Assembly: GCF_000003195.3 (NCBI RefSeq)
Contig: NC_012871.2
Span: 6,249,997-6,313,996, forward strand
DNA length: 64,000 nt
Reading direction: 5' to 3'
Source of the DNA: Sorghum bicolor
Taxonomy: Eukaryota > Streptophyta > Magnoliopsida > Poales > Poaceae
Under the pieces are notes generated by a model. It had not been told where the DNA came from. It saw only the letters and a program-made list of their open reading frames with translations, and did not search any database. Shown in pieces: positions 21,187 through 32,900 of the stretch (position 1 is its first letter; every line of letters begins with the position of its first letter). A program made the translations under genes and the position numbers.

Positions 21187-24100
21187 CCATATTGTGCCAC
21201 TTCCCACTCTGTATGCTTTCCCTAGCCGTGAGTGGCGATGGAGAGCTATTGCAACAAAAACACGCATGGAACATGTTCATTTTCTGCTGTATAGCTCAGT
21301 TCCCGCTACTTCTTTGTTTTCCTTTTGTAATATTCATCAAGTGGCAGCATGCATACTATATATGTAATGAAAAGCAGATCAGCTGGCTCGTTGCCGCGTT
21401 ATATGTGTAGATACTGGCATCATCTTCTTGGATACAGTACTAGTAGTGTGTTAGAAGTATAAGATAAATTAATGTTACATGGCTGTATGTCATGGTTTGT
21501 TTGGCTGAAAAATTATGATTAAAAATATTATTTATTGGTTTATTTTAAAAAAATACTTTTGAACGACTGATTGGGCAGCTCAAGGCAACACTGCAAGGTG
21601 CTCGATCGCTGTCGTCGCGCGTTCTCTGGCGAGTGAGAAGGTGATCGATGAGCATCACACGTGACACGTACGTACGTTCATACTGCAAACTGTCGGCACT
21701 ATCGATCATTTGCTGCGATGGATGCTGAATGCAGTGCCACTCACTACACACTATATATGTGAGCGCAATATCGATAAACCAAATACTATATATACAGATA
21801 GAAGTTGTTCTGAGGTCTATGTCACACACACTCACACGTGATCCACGCGTTGATCAGTCAAGATATAACGTGACACGTACGTACGTCTGCTGGCTACCCA
21901 CATGCACGAGATGGATAGGTGGTGACACCCACACGAGCACACCAAGTAATAATAAACTAAAGCACGTGATTTTTAAACTCACTACATACATTTTTAAACT
22001 GAAAACGTATATGAAAATCATGTATTTTAAGACACATATAGTCACCTGTCTCTGAAAAGCATTTTCTAACTGTATTTAGTACCGTACTCGAATTACCTTT
22101 CGAGTGATCTTTTTGTCTTGATTATCTATCGAAGTTTGTTAGCTGATCAACTTTATTTGTGATAGTTGATTTGAGCCAAGTTAGTGCAAACTACACAAGC
22201 CACGGACTTTGAGTGACACATTAGTCTACCCTTCAAGCTATATGCATGTATATTATTGTATGAGAGTGACAATCCTGATCGAGTCAGGTCTCTGTCACCA
22301 ACCGAATAAGCGGTCAGAATTGATTTTCGCAACCGATCCAACTCTATCCAACGCTCGACTCATCCAACGCCACTAAAAAATAAGCATTTTAGGCTCAGGT
22401 ATGCAACCAAACCGACAAATTTATTTTAAGAGACCATTGAAAATGTGACCCATCCCTTTAAAACCATTTTAAAGTTTTAAACATCACAAGTCACATGATT
22501 TTTTGATCAAAAATCTGGGTGCATTATAGTATTCAGACCCGTGGCCTCTTGTCTCACACGAGCCCCCTCCTTATCACCATGCCACACACGGGCACTCGTG
22601 GCCAAGCATGGGATCATATTCTTTTGTATTAATTTATATGGATATTTAATTGAATGTTTATGTACATTTAAATGATTTTAGATAGAAAAGAATTTCAACT
22701 ACAAAGTTTTGGTTCCAATCGAATAATACTTTGGTATAGAGACCATGTCTTCGTCTAAGGTCGTCTGAAAATTTGAAAATGTAGAATATAAAATATGAGA
22801 ACTTAAAACTTATATTTGGGCCTTTAAACCAAATAAAAAATTCTCCATGCATTGTCCTCCATGTCCATGCGTTGGCCAAGTTGTGAGGAGTGATCTCATG
22901 CGAAATCGAGGTGTGGAGCCTACAGATCGAAGGCCATAGGTCATGAATCGAAGGACGCTCTCATGGCTAAAGAAGCAACCTGTCCCCATGCTCATCGATT
23001 GATGGGAGTGGGGTGTCCAATCTTTCATCAGATGAAGATAACTCTTGATTTACTAGAGAATTGACACACATGATCCGGCTTCTGACCCTAACCCTACAAT
23101 TATAGAACCACATCTTCTCTAGTTATCAGTTGTGCACTGCTCGATTGACCACACCACAAACAAACAAACAAGAATAAGAAAGAATGCAATCTGAATTATT
23201 GCTAATATAGACTAAGATCAGAAGTTGAAGTTCCACAAACCAATGAATGGCGAAATTATTTGATGATAGAGATTATTTTAAGCAAACTCCAATCCTTAAC
23301 GTAGGCGATGGCTATCTATAAAGGATTAAGGGTAGCCAAGGACCTTTAGATTGAAAGGACCCTGAACGATGCCTAGAGAGAGGTGAATAGGCTCAACAAA
23401 CTTAAATGAATGAATTAACAATTTACAACAACACAAATAGATGTAGTTTCCGTCCACAAGATGAAAGATTGAACGGCCATCGTTTTCTCTTGGCTTCTCC
23501 CTCGAATCTGCTCTGCCAAATATATTTGTGCCTCCAGCTCCGGGTCGCCAGCTTCTTTCCCTACTCTGTAACATATTTCTCTTTTCTAATATCCTAACCC
23601 GTGCAGGAGTATACAGCTTGATAGATTAGTGCAAGCTAATGCTGTCTAAAAGATCGACATTCAGATAAACCATGATGCTGCTTAGCCAGGAACATATATG
23701 GCCTGCAGGATGATGATCATTCTCATCATCCAGCGGAATATATCCAGGACAGATTGGGAATCGAAGAACCCAGGAACTTTCCAAAACGAGCCCATACCAC
23801 AGCAGCAACCAGAGTCCTTGGACCCGTCTACGGAGGAATCACGCACGCCTGGGGCCGAGAGCATCTTCACAACACCCCACAAGCTTCGGCTTTCCTGAAA
23901 GTGAAAAGTTTTCGGTACTGTAACACTTTCGTTTGTTTATGACAAATATTATCTAATCATGAACTAATTAGGATCAAAAGATTCGTCTCGTAATTTACAG
24001 CTAAACTGTGTAATTAGTTTTTGTTTTCGTCTATATTTAATGTTTCATGCATGTGCTACAAAATTTGATGTTATAGAGAATTTTAAAAACTTTTTAGTTT

Positions 24101-25510
24101 TCAGAGTGAACTACGGTCCTACGACCTGTGCACGTTTGTTGGTAAGGTCTCAAGTTAGTAGTCACTACATGTGCTTGGAAGTCAGTGTGACGAGGTTCAG
24201 TGGACTGAAACCCAGACGAGATTTCAAGACACGCGACTTAGCTTGTAACTGCTTCCTCCATCCTAAAGTAAATGTAAATTTTTTATTTTCATGCCACAAA
24301 TTTAACTTAATTTAAAGAAAATATATATAATATTTTATATTGTTCAAATAAATTTATTAAAAAACTATATTCAAAGATCTTTCTGATGATAATAATTATG
24401 TAATATAAATATTAATATTTTTAAAATAGAAGCGAAAATAATAGTTATTTTGAAAAAGATAGAGTAAGTTGAAACCTGAAAGTACACGGAGTAGTCTCTT
24501 GGTTTCTAAATAACTCTCGTTTTCGCTTCCTGTAAAACAACTTTGACTAAATATATTGAAAAATATTAATATTTATGATACAAAATTAATATCATTAGAT
24601 AGATCGTTGAATCTATTTTTATAATAAAGTTATTTAAAGATACAAATATTACATATATTTTTACGAATCTAGTTAACCTTACGATATTGAAACCAAAAGC
24701 AATACCTATTAGAGACAAAGGAAGTAGTTACTACTACGACGACGACGAGAATAATCAATTGTAATTCCTTGAAAGCAAAAGGCATTTTTATTTAATTTTA
24801 TAGTGTTTCGAGTTAGGACTTTTTACCTTTTGTTTTTTCCCCCTCACAAATACGTTATTTTGTATAGCAGAAAACCAATATGGCATGAAATAAAATTTTG
24901 ACATAGGCAGTGTTTCCCTGAGTGCTTCAGGCCAAATTCATCAACTTGGACCTAGGCAGCTGCTTAACCACTTTTCATGTTTATAACTAATGAAGTCATA
25001 TTAAAAGTAAAATTTGATCATAGAACTTGTTTGTTTGGAGATGGTATATCCTACTGCAATTCGAGTCTGTCGTTGTCGAGAGGGGCTTGAATTTGGAATG
25101 AGAGCTTCCTTTAATTTCTTGAGCTTAAATCGCACTCCATCTGTCCTCTAAATATAATGTAGTATTCTAAAGATTTTATAGGACAGATTAAGATACAACA
25201 CAAAAGATGTGTGTTCCTTCAATACACTATCATCAACAGATAATGATTAGTTTATAAATAGCTAGTATGACTTTTAAATTTTGCACTAAAATATAAGGTG
25301 TTCTATGTGGATCCCAGGTTTCAAATTGTCAAAAATTGCTAAAAAAAAGGAAACCAAAATTTGAGGAGCAATTCGTTAATTAGATTTAATCCATGGGTGC
25401 ACGCTGTCATTTTACAAAATTTTAAGTTGTCTAGAAAGGCACATAGTCTTTTGAAATTCAAGTAATAGCACTGCTTGGTACTATCATGCAAGTGGCGATT
25501 AATCGCGCGA
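21187..25510. other. AT-rich intergenic DNA upstream of DXS
   Basis: No gene is supported. It contains a degenerate Tourist-like MITE (23885-24115) and two or three decayed Stowaway-like units: near 24255-24490 (TCCTCCATCCTAAAG), 24496-24728, and 25135-25310 (CTCCATCTGTCCTC). The rest shows no recognisable feature. Distal regulatory sequence for the DXS gene may lie in the last kilobase, but nothing in it can be proven from sequence. Confidence 0.45.
23885..24115. mobile_element. Tourist-like MITE, family A copy 4 (decayed)
   Basis: The core GATTCGTCTCGTAATTTACA followed by AACTGTGTAATTAGTTTT matches copies 1 and 3. Terminal repeats are eroded, so both limits are approximate. Confidence 0.55.
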
Positions 25511-25520
25511 GAATTCCCAC

Positions 25521-25526
25521 CACGTG
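25521..25526 (+). promoter_or_regulatory. G-box CACGTG upstream of DXS
   Basis: A palindromic CACGTG lies about 90 bp upstream of the TATA box. G-boxes bind bHLH (PIF) and bZIP factors and are common in light-responsive plastid-pathway promoters; function here is inferred. Confidence 0.55.
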
Positions 25527-25577
25527 TACTTCTCTTTTTCTCCTACTTCAGACTTGATCAGTAATGGAGGTCACTCT

Positions 25578-25585
25578 TGACGTCA
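25578..25585 (+). promoter_or_regulatory. C-box/CRE-like TGACGTCA upstream of DXS
   Basis: A perfect TGACGTCA palindrome lies 27 bp upstream of the TATA box. It is a bZIP (TGA/HY5-type) site candidate. Confidence 0.5.
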
Positions 25586-25611
25586 ATGCACCATCACCAC
25601 CGTGCCAAGCC

Positions 25612-25619
25612 TATATAAA
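25612..25619 (+). promoter_or_regulatory. TATA box of DXS
   Basis: TATATAAA in the context GCCTATATAAACCC is followed at about 30-90 bp by a C- and CTC-rich stretch (25647-25700) typical of a grass 5' UTR. The predicted leader to the ATG at 25856 is about 210 nt. Confidence 0.7.
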
Positions 25620-25855
25620 CCCGCCTCCCCCTCTGCTTCCCCTTCACGCCCCCCCCCCCGCCTTCTTCCTCTTCCTCCTCCTCCTCCCCCTCCATCTCCT
25701 CGCCGGCCAGCGCGCGCGCGGCATCGCCGTCGAGCTTCAGTTCCAGCTACTGGACTAGAGCTGTTAATTGATCAACAGCTAGCTGCACCGAGCTAGCTAG
25801 CAGGACCTTGCACGCCGGCTAGACAGATAAGCTATAGTAGAGTAACTCGCTGCGC

Positions 25856-28430
25856 ATGTCTCCAATGGCGCTCCAGGCATCGTCGTCGCCGTCCGCGTTC
25901 CGTGCGGTAACGGCCACCGCCAACGCTTCCTGCCGCCGGCAGGTACTGGGCACCCACTGGCCCGTGACGTCGCGGGGATCGAGAACGATGCTCCTCCCGT
26001 TTGTTTCTTTGCATGCGGTGCTCATGGTTAATTTTGGACTCGTGTCTGCAGTTCCAGGTGCGCGCTCAGGTGGCCGGCGGCAGCAGCAGCAGCAGCGTCG
26101 GAGCCGACGGCGCCGGGAAGATGATGTTTTCCAAGGCGGAGCCGGCGGCGGCGGCCACGTCGTCGGGTTCCTCAGGTCCGTGGAAGATCGACTTCACCTC
26201 CGGCGAGAAGCCGGCGACGCCGCTGCTGGACACGGTGAACTACCCGCTCCACATGAAGAACCTCTCCACCTCGGAGCTGGAGCAGCTGGCGGCGGAGCTC
26301 CGCGCGGAGATCGTGCACACGGTTTCCAAGACCGGCGGCCACCTGAGCTCCAGCCTGGGCGTGGTGGAGCTCTCGGTGGCGCTGCACCACGTGTTCGACA
26401 CCCCCGACGACAAGATCATCTGGGACGTCGGCCACCAGGCGTACGGCCACAAGATCCTGACGGGGCGGCGCTCCCGGATGCACACCATCCGGCAGACCTC
26501 CGGCCTGGCGGGGTTCCCGAAGCGCGACGAAAGCGCGCACGACGCGTTCGGCGTGGGACACAGCTCCACCAGCATCTCGGCGGCGCTGGGCATGGCCGTG
26601 GCGAGGGACCTCCTCGGCCGCAAGAACCACGTCGTCTCCGTCATCGGCGACGGCGCCATGACGGCCGGGCAGGCGTACGAGGCCATGAACAACTCCGGCT
26701 TCCTCGACGCCAACATGATCGTGGTGCTCAACGACAACAAGCAGGTCTCCCTGCCGACCGCCACGCTCGACGGCCCGTCGAAGCCCGTCGGCGCGCTGAG
26801 CCGGGCGCTCACCAAGCTCCAGTCCAGCACCAAGTTCCGGCGCCTCCGGGAGGCGGCCAAGTCGGTGACGAAGCAGATCGGCGGGCCGACGCACGAGGTC
26901 GCCGCCAAGGTGGACGAGTACGCGCGCGGCATGATGAGCGCGTCGGGCTCGTCGCTGTTCGAGGAGCTGGGGCTCTACTACATCGGCCCCGTGGACGGGC
27001 ACAGCGTCGAGGACCTGGTCACCATCTTCGAGAAGGTGAAGTCGATGCCGGCGCCGGGGCCCGTGCTGATCCACGTCGTGACGGAGAAAGGAAAGGGTTA
27101 CCCGCCGGCGGAGGCGGCGGCGGACCGGATGCACGGCGTCGTCAAGTTCGAGCCGTCGACGGGGAAGCAGCTCAAGTCCAAGTCCTCGACGCTGTCGTAC
27201 ACGCAGTACTTCGCCGAGTCGCTGATCCGGGAGGCGGACGCCGACGACAAGGTGGTGGCGATCCACGCGGCGATGGGCGGCGGCACGGGGCTCAACTACT
27301 TCCAGAAGCGGTTCCCGGAGCGGTGCTTCGACGTGGGCATCGCGGAGCAGCACGCCGTGACGTTCGCCGCCGGGCTCGCCGCGGAAGGGCTGAAACCCTT
27401 CTGCGCCATCTACTCGTCGTTCCTGCAGCGAGGGTACGACCAGGTGGTGCACGACGTCGACCTGCAGCGGCTCCCCGTGCGGTTCGCGCTGGACCGCGCG
27501 GGGCTCGTCGGCGCCGACGGCCCCACGCACTGCGGCGCCTTCGACGTGACGTACATGGCGTGCCTGCCGAACATGGTGGTGATGGCGCCGGCCGACGAGG
27601 CGGAGCTGATGCATATGGTGGCCACGGCGGCGGCCATCGACGACCGGCCCAGCTGCTTCCGGTTCCCGCGCGGGAACGGCGTCGGCGCCGTCCTGCCGGC
27701 GGGGAACAAGGGGACGCCGATGGAGGTGGGCAGGGGAAGGGTGCTGGTCGGCGGCAACCGGGTGGCGCTGCTCGGGTATGGTACCATGGTGCAGGCGTGC
27801 CTCAAGGCCGCCGAGGCGCTCAAGGAGCAGGACGTGTACGTGACCGTGGCCGACGCCCGGTTCTGCAAGCCGCTCGACACGGGGCTGATCCGGGAGCTCG
27901 CCGCCGAGCACGAGGTGCTCATCACCGCCGAGGAAGGGTCCATTGGTGGCTTCGGCTCCCACGTCGCGCACTACCTCAGCCTGACAGGACTCCTCGACGG
28001 GCCACTCAAAGTAAGTACTAGCTAGTCAACGTCACCAAAAAGCTAAAAGCAAAGGACGAGATGGTGTTCCAAATGGCTACTAGAGTTTTTCTCCCATCTA
28101 ACTTAATAAACTAAATAAGTTAAATCAGTTTATTAAGTTAGACTAAAAAAGAACTACAGATATCCATTGGGAGCACCATTCTCATCCTTACGAAAAGCCT
28201 AGTCGTCATTTTCAGTTGAAATGGAATTATATTATTGATGGTAACCATATGTGTGTTGTGTTCTTGTGTGTGGTAATTTGCAGCTGAGATCCATGTTCTT
28301 GCCGGACCGGTACATCGACCATGGGGCGCCGCAGGACCAGATGGAGGAGGCAGGGCTGACGCCGCGGCACATCGCCGCCACCGTGCTGTCCCTGCTGGGG
28401 AGGCCAATGGAGGCCATGCAGCTCAAGTGA
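25856..28430 (+). CDS. DXS: 1-deoxy-D-xylulose-5-phosphate synthase, plastidial
   Basis: The enzyme condenses pyruvate with glyceraldehyde 3-phosphate, using thiamine diphosphate and Mg2+, to form DXP and CO2. This is the first and often limiting step of the MEP isoprenoid pathway in plastids. Three exons give 730 residues: 25856-25942, 26052-28010 and 28284-28430, with GT-AG introns at 25943-26051 and 28011-28283. Residues 1 to about 55 are Ser/Ala/Arg-rich, a transit peptide. Visible motifs are KTGGH (H126), the TPP/Mg motif [16 protein letters not shown] from 228, the catalytic Glu in AEQH (E461), [13 protein letters not shown] from 510, and a C-terminal transketolase domain ending near LPDRYIDHG. 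The length is normal. ATG 25856 is followed by an alternative ATG at 25865. QAYGHK at 158-163 has Gly where the family usually has Pro. The protein differs from the housekeeping grass DXS1 type and looks DXS2-like, but that assignment is tentative. Confidence 0.96.
25943..26051 (+). other. DXS: DXS intron 1
   Basis: The junctions read CGGCAG|GTACTG and TCTGCAG|TTCCAG. The 109-bp intron separates the transit peptide start from the rest. It contains an ATG at 26013 in frame with exon 2. Confidence 0.85.
28011..28283 (+). other. DXS: DXS intron 2
   Basis: The junctions read CTCAAA|GTAAGT and TTTGCAG|CTGAGA. The 273-bp AT-rich intron is closed by a third exon that restores the conserved [10 protein letters not shown]-terminus. 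Confidence 0.9.
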
Positions 28431-29763
28431 TGGACGACTATCTTGGGTACAAGTACAATACAATGCAAGAGATGAGATGAAGGCAAGGCCATGTGTGTAC
28501 TTGATCCTTGGGACTAGCTTTTGGCATGTCGTAGTAAATGCGTCCAAACGCAAGAGGATGAAGAAGGGGTGGCACAATGCAAGCACAAGGTTGTGGAGTG
28601 AGGGGCATGTACTCCTTGCTTGATTCCTCTAGCAACTGCAGGTGGATGCCGGTGACGTAGGCAGGCACCTTACATACATGATCCCATATGTCATCAGCTG
28701 ATCTTGCTATAGTTTCTTTTTTTTTAGCTAGGATGCATGAGACATTTTGCATAGAAATAATAACAAATTAAGAACCATGTACTGGTATGTATAAACAAAG
28801 AGAGAAGATGAATGGGTTGTTTTTGTCTGCTGAGACAGATGGATGATAGTTGTAGCTTAATTGTCTGCTGAGAAAGAGTCATTGGCATGGGAGTTGTGAT
28901 CTCCTCCCGTTGGGGTTTTGTCCTGGTGCTATCTTGAAGCCCATGGAATCATGTGACTGGAGGTGGTAGCATCTGGGACGACTGGGAGTGTGTGACGCTG
29001 AGTGAGCAGGATATTCCTAGGTGCCTTGTTTTTGTACAAGATCTTGTCTGGACTCTACCAGCAATTGCAAATAAAGTAGTAACTTATTCCAAGTAGTCGT
29101 ACACAGAGATTCCATACGCTAATGAAGACATGGGCTGCGATCTGGATAAAGTTTATGTGAAAATAGGATTGCTGATGTGTCAGATGGCTTGTTGGTACTA
29201 GTAGCACACATGCTTCACAAATAAACAAATGAAGTTCACGATCACACATGGAACAGGCCTAAAGGCTAAAGAAGGCACGCTCTAGAAGCGCAAATGTAGC
29301 AAGTACTACTAACATGATGGTTCAGAAAAATGTGCAAGCAGACACAATAGTTTTGTTTGGGATAAAGTTAAACGTGCCTCGGAAGTCATGTGCTCTCACT
29401 TCCTGCGTTATTGAATTCGTATTGAGAAGTGTATAAACACTCATCTCACTTTAGTTTTTTTTATAGTGGTCTGCACGGGTACATATAGGGCCGGGGACAT
29501 CTATACAGTGTAAACTAAAAACCGAGCCGAGCTAAAAAATATCGATTTTTTTGGTTTCTTGGTTTGGCTTCGGTTTTAGTATCTGAGATCTTTGGTTTAT
29601 CGGCTTCGGCTTTGATTATATCTAGGACCCAACCGAACTGATCAGCCAAGTAACTGATCCTGCCAAGCATCGCCTACCCGTTTGCCCCGGCCACCAAGAG
29701 CACACACACACTCCACTGATTGACCAACCTATCCTCTTGTGGTGAAGTAAAATTTGTACTTAA
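28431..29763. other. DXS 3' region and intergenic DNA
   Basis: The 3' UTR probably occupies the first few hundred bases; no certain poly(A) signal can be assigned, though AATAATAAC near 28757 is a candidate. From about 29485 the text (ACCGAGCCGAGC, CGGCTTCGGCTTT) looks like decayed repeat DNA. No gene is supported. Confidence 0.4.
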
Positions 29764-29897
29764 GGGCACATGCCCTCACAATGTGGACCACATGATTTGC
29801 TCTGAGATTCATGCCTAACAGGAGAGAGACAATTTTCTGTTATCTCTCTCCTGCTAAGCATGAATCTCTGAGCGAATCCTGTAATCACAATGCGAGG

Positions 29898-29902
29898 GCA
29901 TG
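29898..29902 (+). repeat. Target-site duplication GCATG (left)
   Basis: Exactly repeated at 40969-40973, directly outside the LTRs. Confidence 0.9.
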
Positions 29903-32900
29903 TATAACACTCCAAAATTTCTATTTTGGATTGTTATTAGGAAAATACTAAATTAAATGAAGGATTTAAATTTTTTCTAAAATATTCCAAGATTTTATTA
30001 ATTGTTGTTATTATAAAATGAGAAAAATGTGAAAATTTTAAAACTTTTATAAAATTAAGTGAAGGGTGTTTTGTTTGATGTTGTGTGCTTTTGTGCCCTA
30101 GCTTTGTTTTGCTTGTGCGAGAAAAATGAACTTCTAAAATTTGAGCAAGTCGATTAGGACCTTTTCGGTTTTTGAAAAAAATAAAACACTAAAAGTCTTA
30201 CTTGAAAACTAATTCAAATTTGAGTTGAAAACAATTTAGAAATGTGTCTAAAATAAAATATGTTAGATTTCAAAATAGTCTAAAAACAAGTTCCGTAATA
30301 ACCTCAGATTTATGAATTCAAAATGGTTTGAATTTTGTTTTGAAAATAGTTTGTAAATCACTTTTTATAAAAAGAAAAGGGGATTTTCTTTACTCCTCCC
30401 TGTTTTCAGGCTGCTCCAACTTCTGGCCCAGCACCCCACCAGCCAGCTCAGAGCCTGCGCGCTCGTCCTCTTGGGCCGGCCCAGCAGCAGCGCAGCCGCC
30501 AGCCCAGCACCCCGGCCCATCCCGCGCGTGCCCGCCTCCCGTCTCTGCTGCTGACCAGCGGGGCCCACCCGTCAGGGGCAGGGTCGTCCCCTACCTTCGA
30601 ATCGCGCGGAGGAGCGCCGCCTCCGTCCGATCCCGCCAGCACGCGCCGCCCGAGGTTGGCCGAGCCTATAAAGGCACTGACCAGAGCCCCGCATCCCCCC
30701 CTTCGAACCCTAGCGGAAATCCACCGCCACCCTAACCCTAACCGCGAGCTGCCATAGCCGCCGCTCGGAGCTCCAAGCCGCCGCCGTCGATCTCCTACGC
30801 TGGTGAGCCCGCAGCGTCAAGGATCGACCCCCGAGCTTCGCACGGAGGTGAGCTACCCGCCGGATCCTCCCCCGTCTTCTCCTACGCTGGTGCTGAGCCG
30901 CCACGCCTCGGTTGCTACCGACTCCGGCCAACCGCCGCTGCCGCGAAGCCTCGCATCGAGTCCGTAGGGCCGAGCTCCCTTGCCTCGCTCGGCCGCGTCC
31001 CGTAGCGCAATCGCCACCGCGCTCCGGCGAGCCGCCACCGCGCACCGCCGCAGCCAGGGTCACCCCGGTGACCTTCCTCGCCGGAGGCCTCTTGGCCATC
31101 CGATCTAGGGCCAGTGGCCGAGATCCACCCGAGACCGGGTCAACAACCCAGTCAACCACCATGTCAGCGCCGCGTCATCGCCACGTCAGCAAAGACTGGG
31201 TCAACCAGTCGGTCCGCCCTTGTGCATTTGCAGAAAACACCCTCAGCTTTTGTGAAATCAACCCGCGATCCAAAACAGTTCAAAAGTAATTAGATTTATG
31301 CCCCTGCATTTTTGGGTTTAGCCCCTAAGCTTTTGGATAATAGTGCCTGCCGTCCAAGCCCTCTCTGTTTCGCGTGTTAGCCCTCGTAGGCTATGTTTAT
31401 TCACGATCTAGCCCCTAGTTCTTGCAGTTAGACCCTAGGTTTAGGTTTTCTTTCACAGTTTTGCCACCGACCTAGTTTTGGCAATAGAATCCGCATTTTA
31501 ACTCCGATTGATCCCGTTCTTGTCGCGTTAGTTTTGTATCGACGTAAACTACGCATTAGTAATGATGTTTACCTTGTTTGACACTTTTGATTTTTGACAT
31601 AATTATAATTTGAATAATGCTTATTCAATGCCCTTTTAAAAGTAATAGTAAATTAGAGTTCAATCGCCATCCTTTCTTATAACATTATTAATATGATTAA
31701 TATCACCGTGGATGTCTTTTCAGGTGTAACCTACTTAGTTTAACCTCTTATCATAAATACCTTTGTTTAACTTGTCATGTGTTCTATGTTTCCTATAAAC
31801 TATAAATGATATAGTGACTTAAAATGATTTATAATTGTTTATAACTAGAATATGATAAAAGTTTAACCTCAACTTTTATAATTCATTATAATTTGGTTAA
31901 TTCAACTTTGAGGTTATTTAATTGAAATATCCGTCACCTGATTTCACCAAATAAAATACAACAACCATGTAGTCTGTGTTCTCCGTTATGTTGCAAGCCT
32001 CGATAGTCATTTCCATTTAACAATAGCTCCGTTCTCAATCGTTCTTGCGTTGTCTCGATCTTAGCAACAATTCGTGTCATTTAGTGCGCTCCCTCCAAGC
32101 TTCTCTTTTTTATTGTCGTTTGTTTTTAGTCATGATTGTTGTTTGTCTGTTTGTGTTGCTTGGTTGCTTTGAGTAGAAGAAGCGTGGTTCGTCAACACTG
32201 AAGATCCGAAGCTGGAGATCAGAAGATAGAAGCCAAAGAATTCTGAGCAGTTATACATTGGGAATAAAGGCAAGTGCAGACACCGTTTGATCATTTTGAT
32301 CCTATACATTAATGTCATTTACTTTCCATGCATGTGTCTAATAAATGCAAACCCTAAGGACCTGACTAGCTTTACTTATCATTCCTTGAGCACCTGGGGT
32401 TATGTGTATGGGTAGACTAGGGTATATTAGTTATGCTTAGCTGCTCTACTCATCTTATACACAAGTTATTAATAAAGAACCATCTCTACTTAACTTGATG
32501 CTTAATACGTGCTGCATAATGGTCACTGTGGTGATGGAGATGTTGGATGCTTGCGAGCATTGTGATGGTGGTGGTGACCGGGGGGCGGGTACTGGTGGTT
32601 GGCCTGGTTGCCGGGCGTACCCGTCTCTGCTCTCCGTAAGGACTTAGTCATGGAGCGGCCCCCTAGGACATACAGTGCAGCTCCAAGCTATATGGCTCTG
32701 GCTTGACTAATTATCAGGACCCCCGCTAGTAGAGTGTTACTTTCCGCGTAGGCATAAGAAAGTAGCTTGGGTATTCATATTAAGAGGTCGGTCAGTTCGG
32801 GGTCTCATGGCTATGGGCACGACTGCCGTGTGCCCCGGCCAAAACTTACGAGTGGCATCCTATTAGTCGGACCCTGTGAAAGGTCTCGTAGTGAAACCCT

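Noticed and set aside
20753..21280. 175-codon minus-strand frame
   Set aside because: It spans a small TIR element and both its flanks and matches no known protein.
26172..27971. 599-codon open frame antisense to DXS, and a 721-codon frame overlapping it on the plus strand
   Set aside because: Both are shadows of the very GC-rich third codon positions of DXS exon 2; only the frame joined by the two introns matches a known protein throughout.
30328..31289. Several frames of 65-150 codons, repeated at 37532-38529
   Set aside because: They lie in the GC-rich LTR block around the TATA box; indels between the LTRs change the frames, as expected for non-coding DNA.
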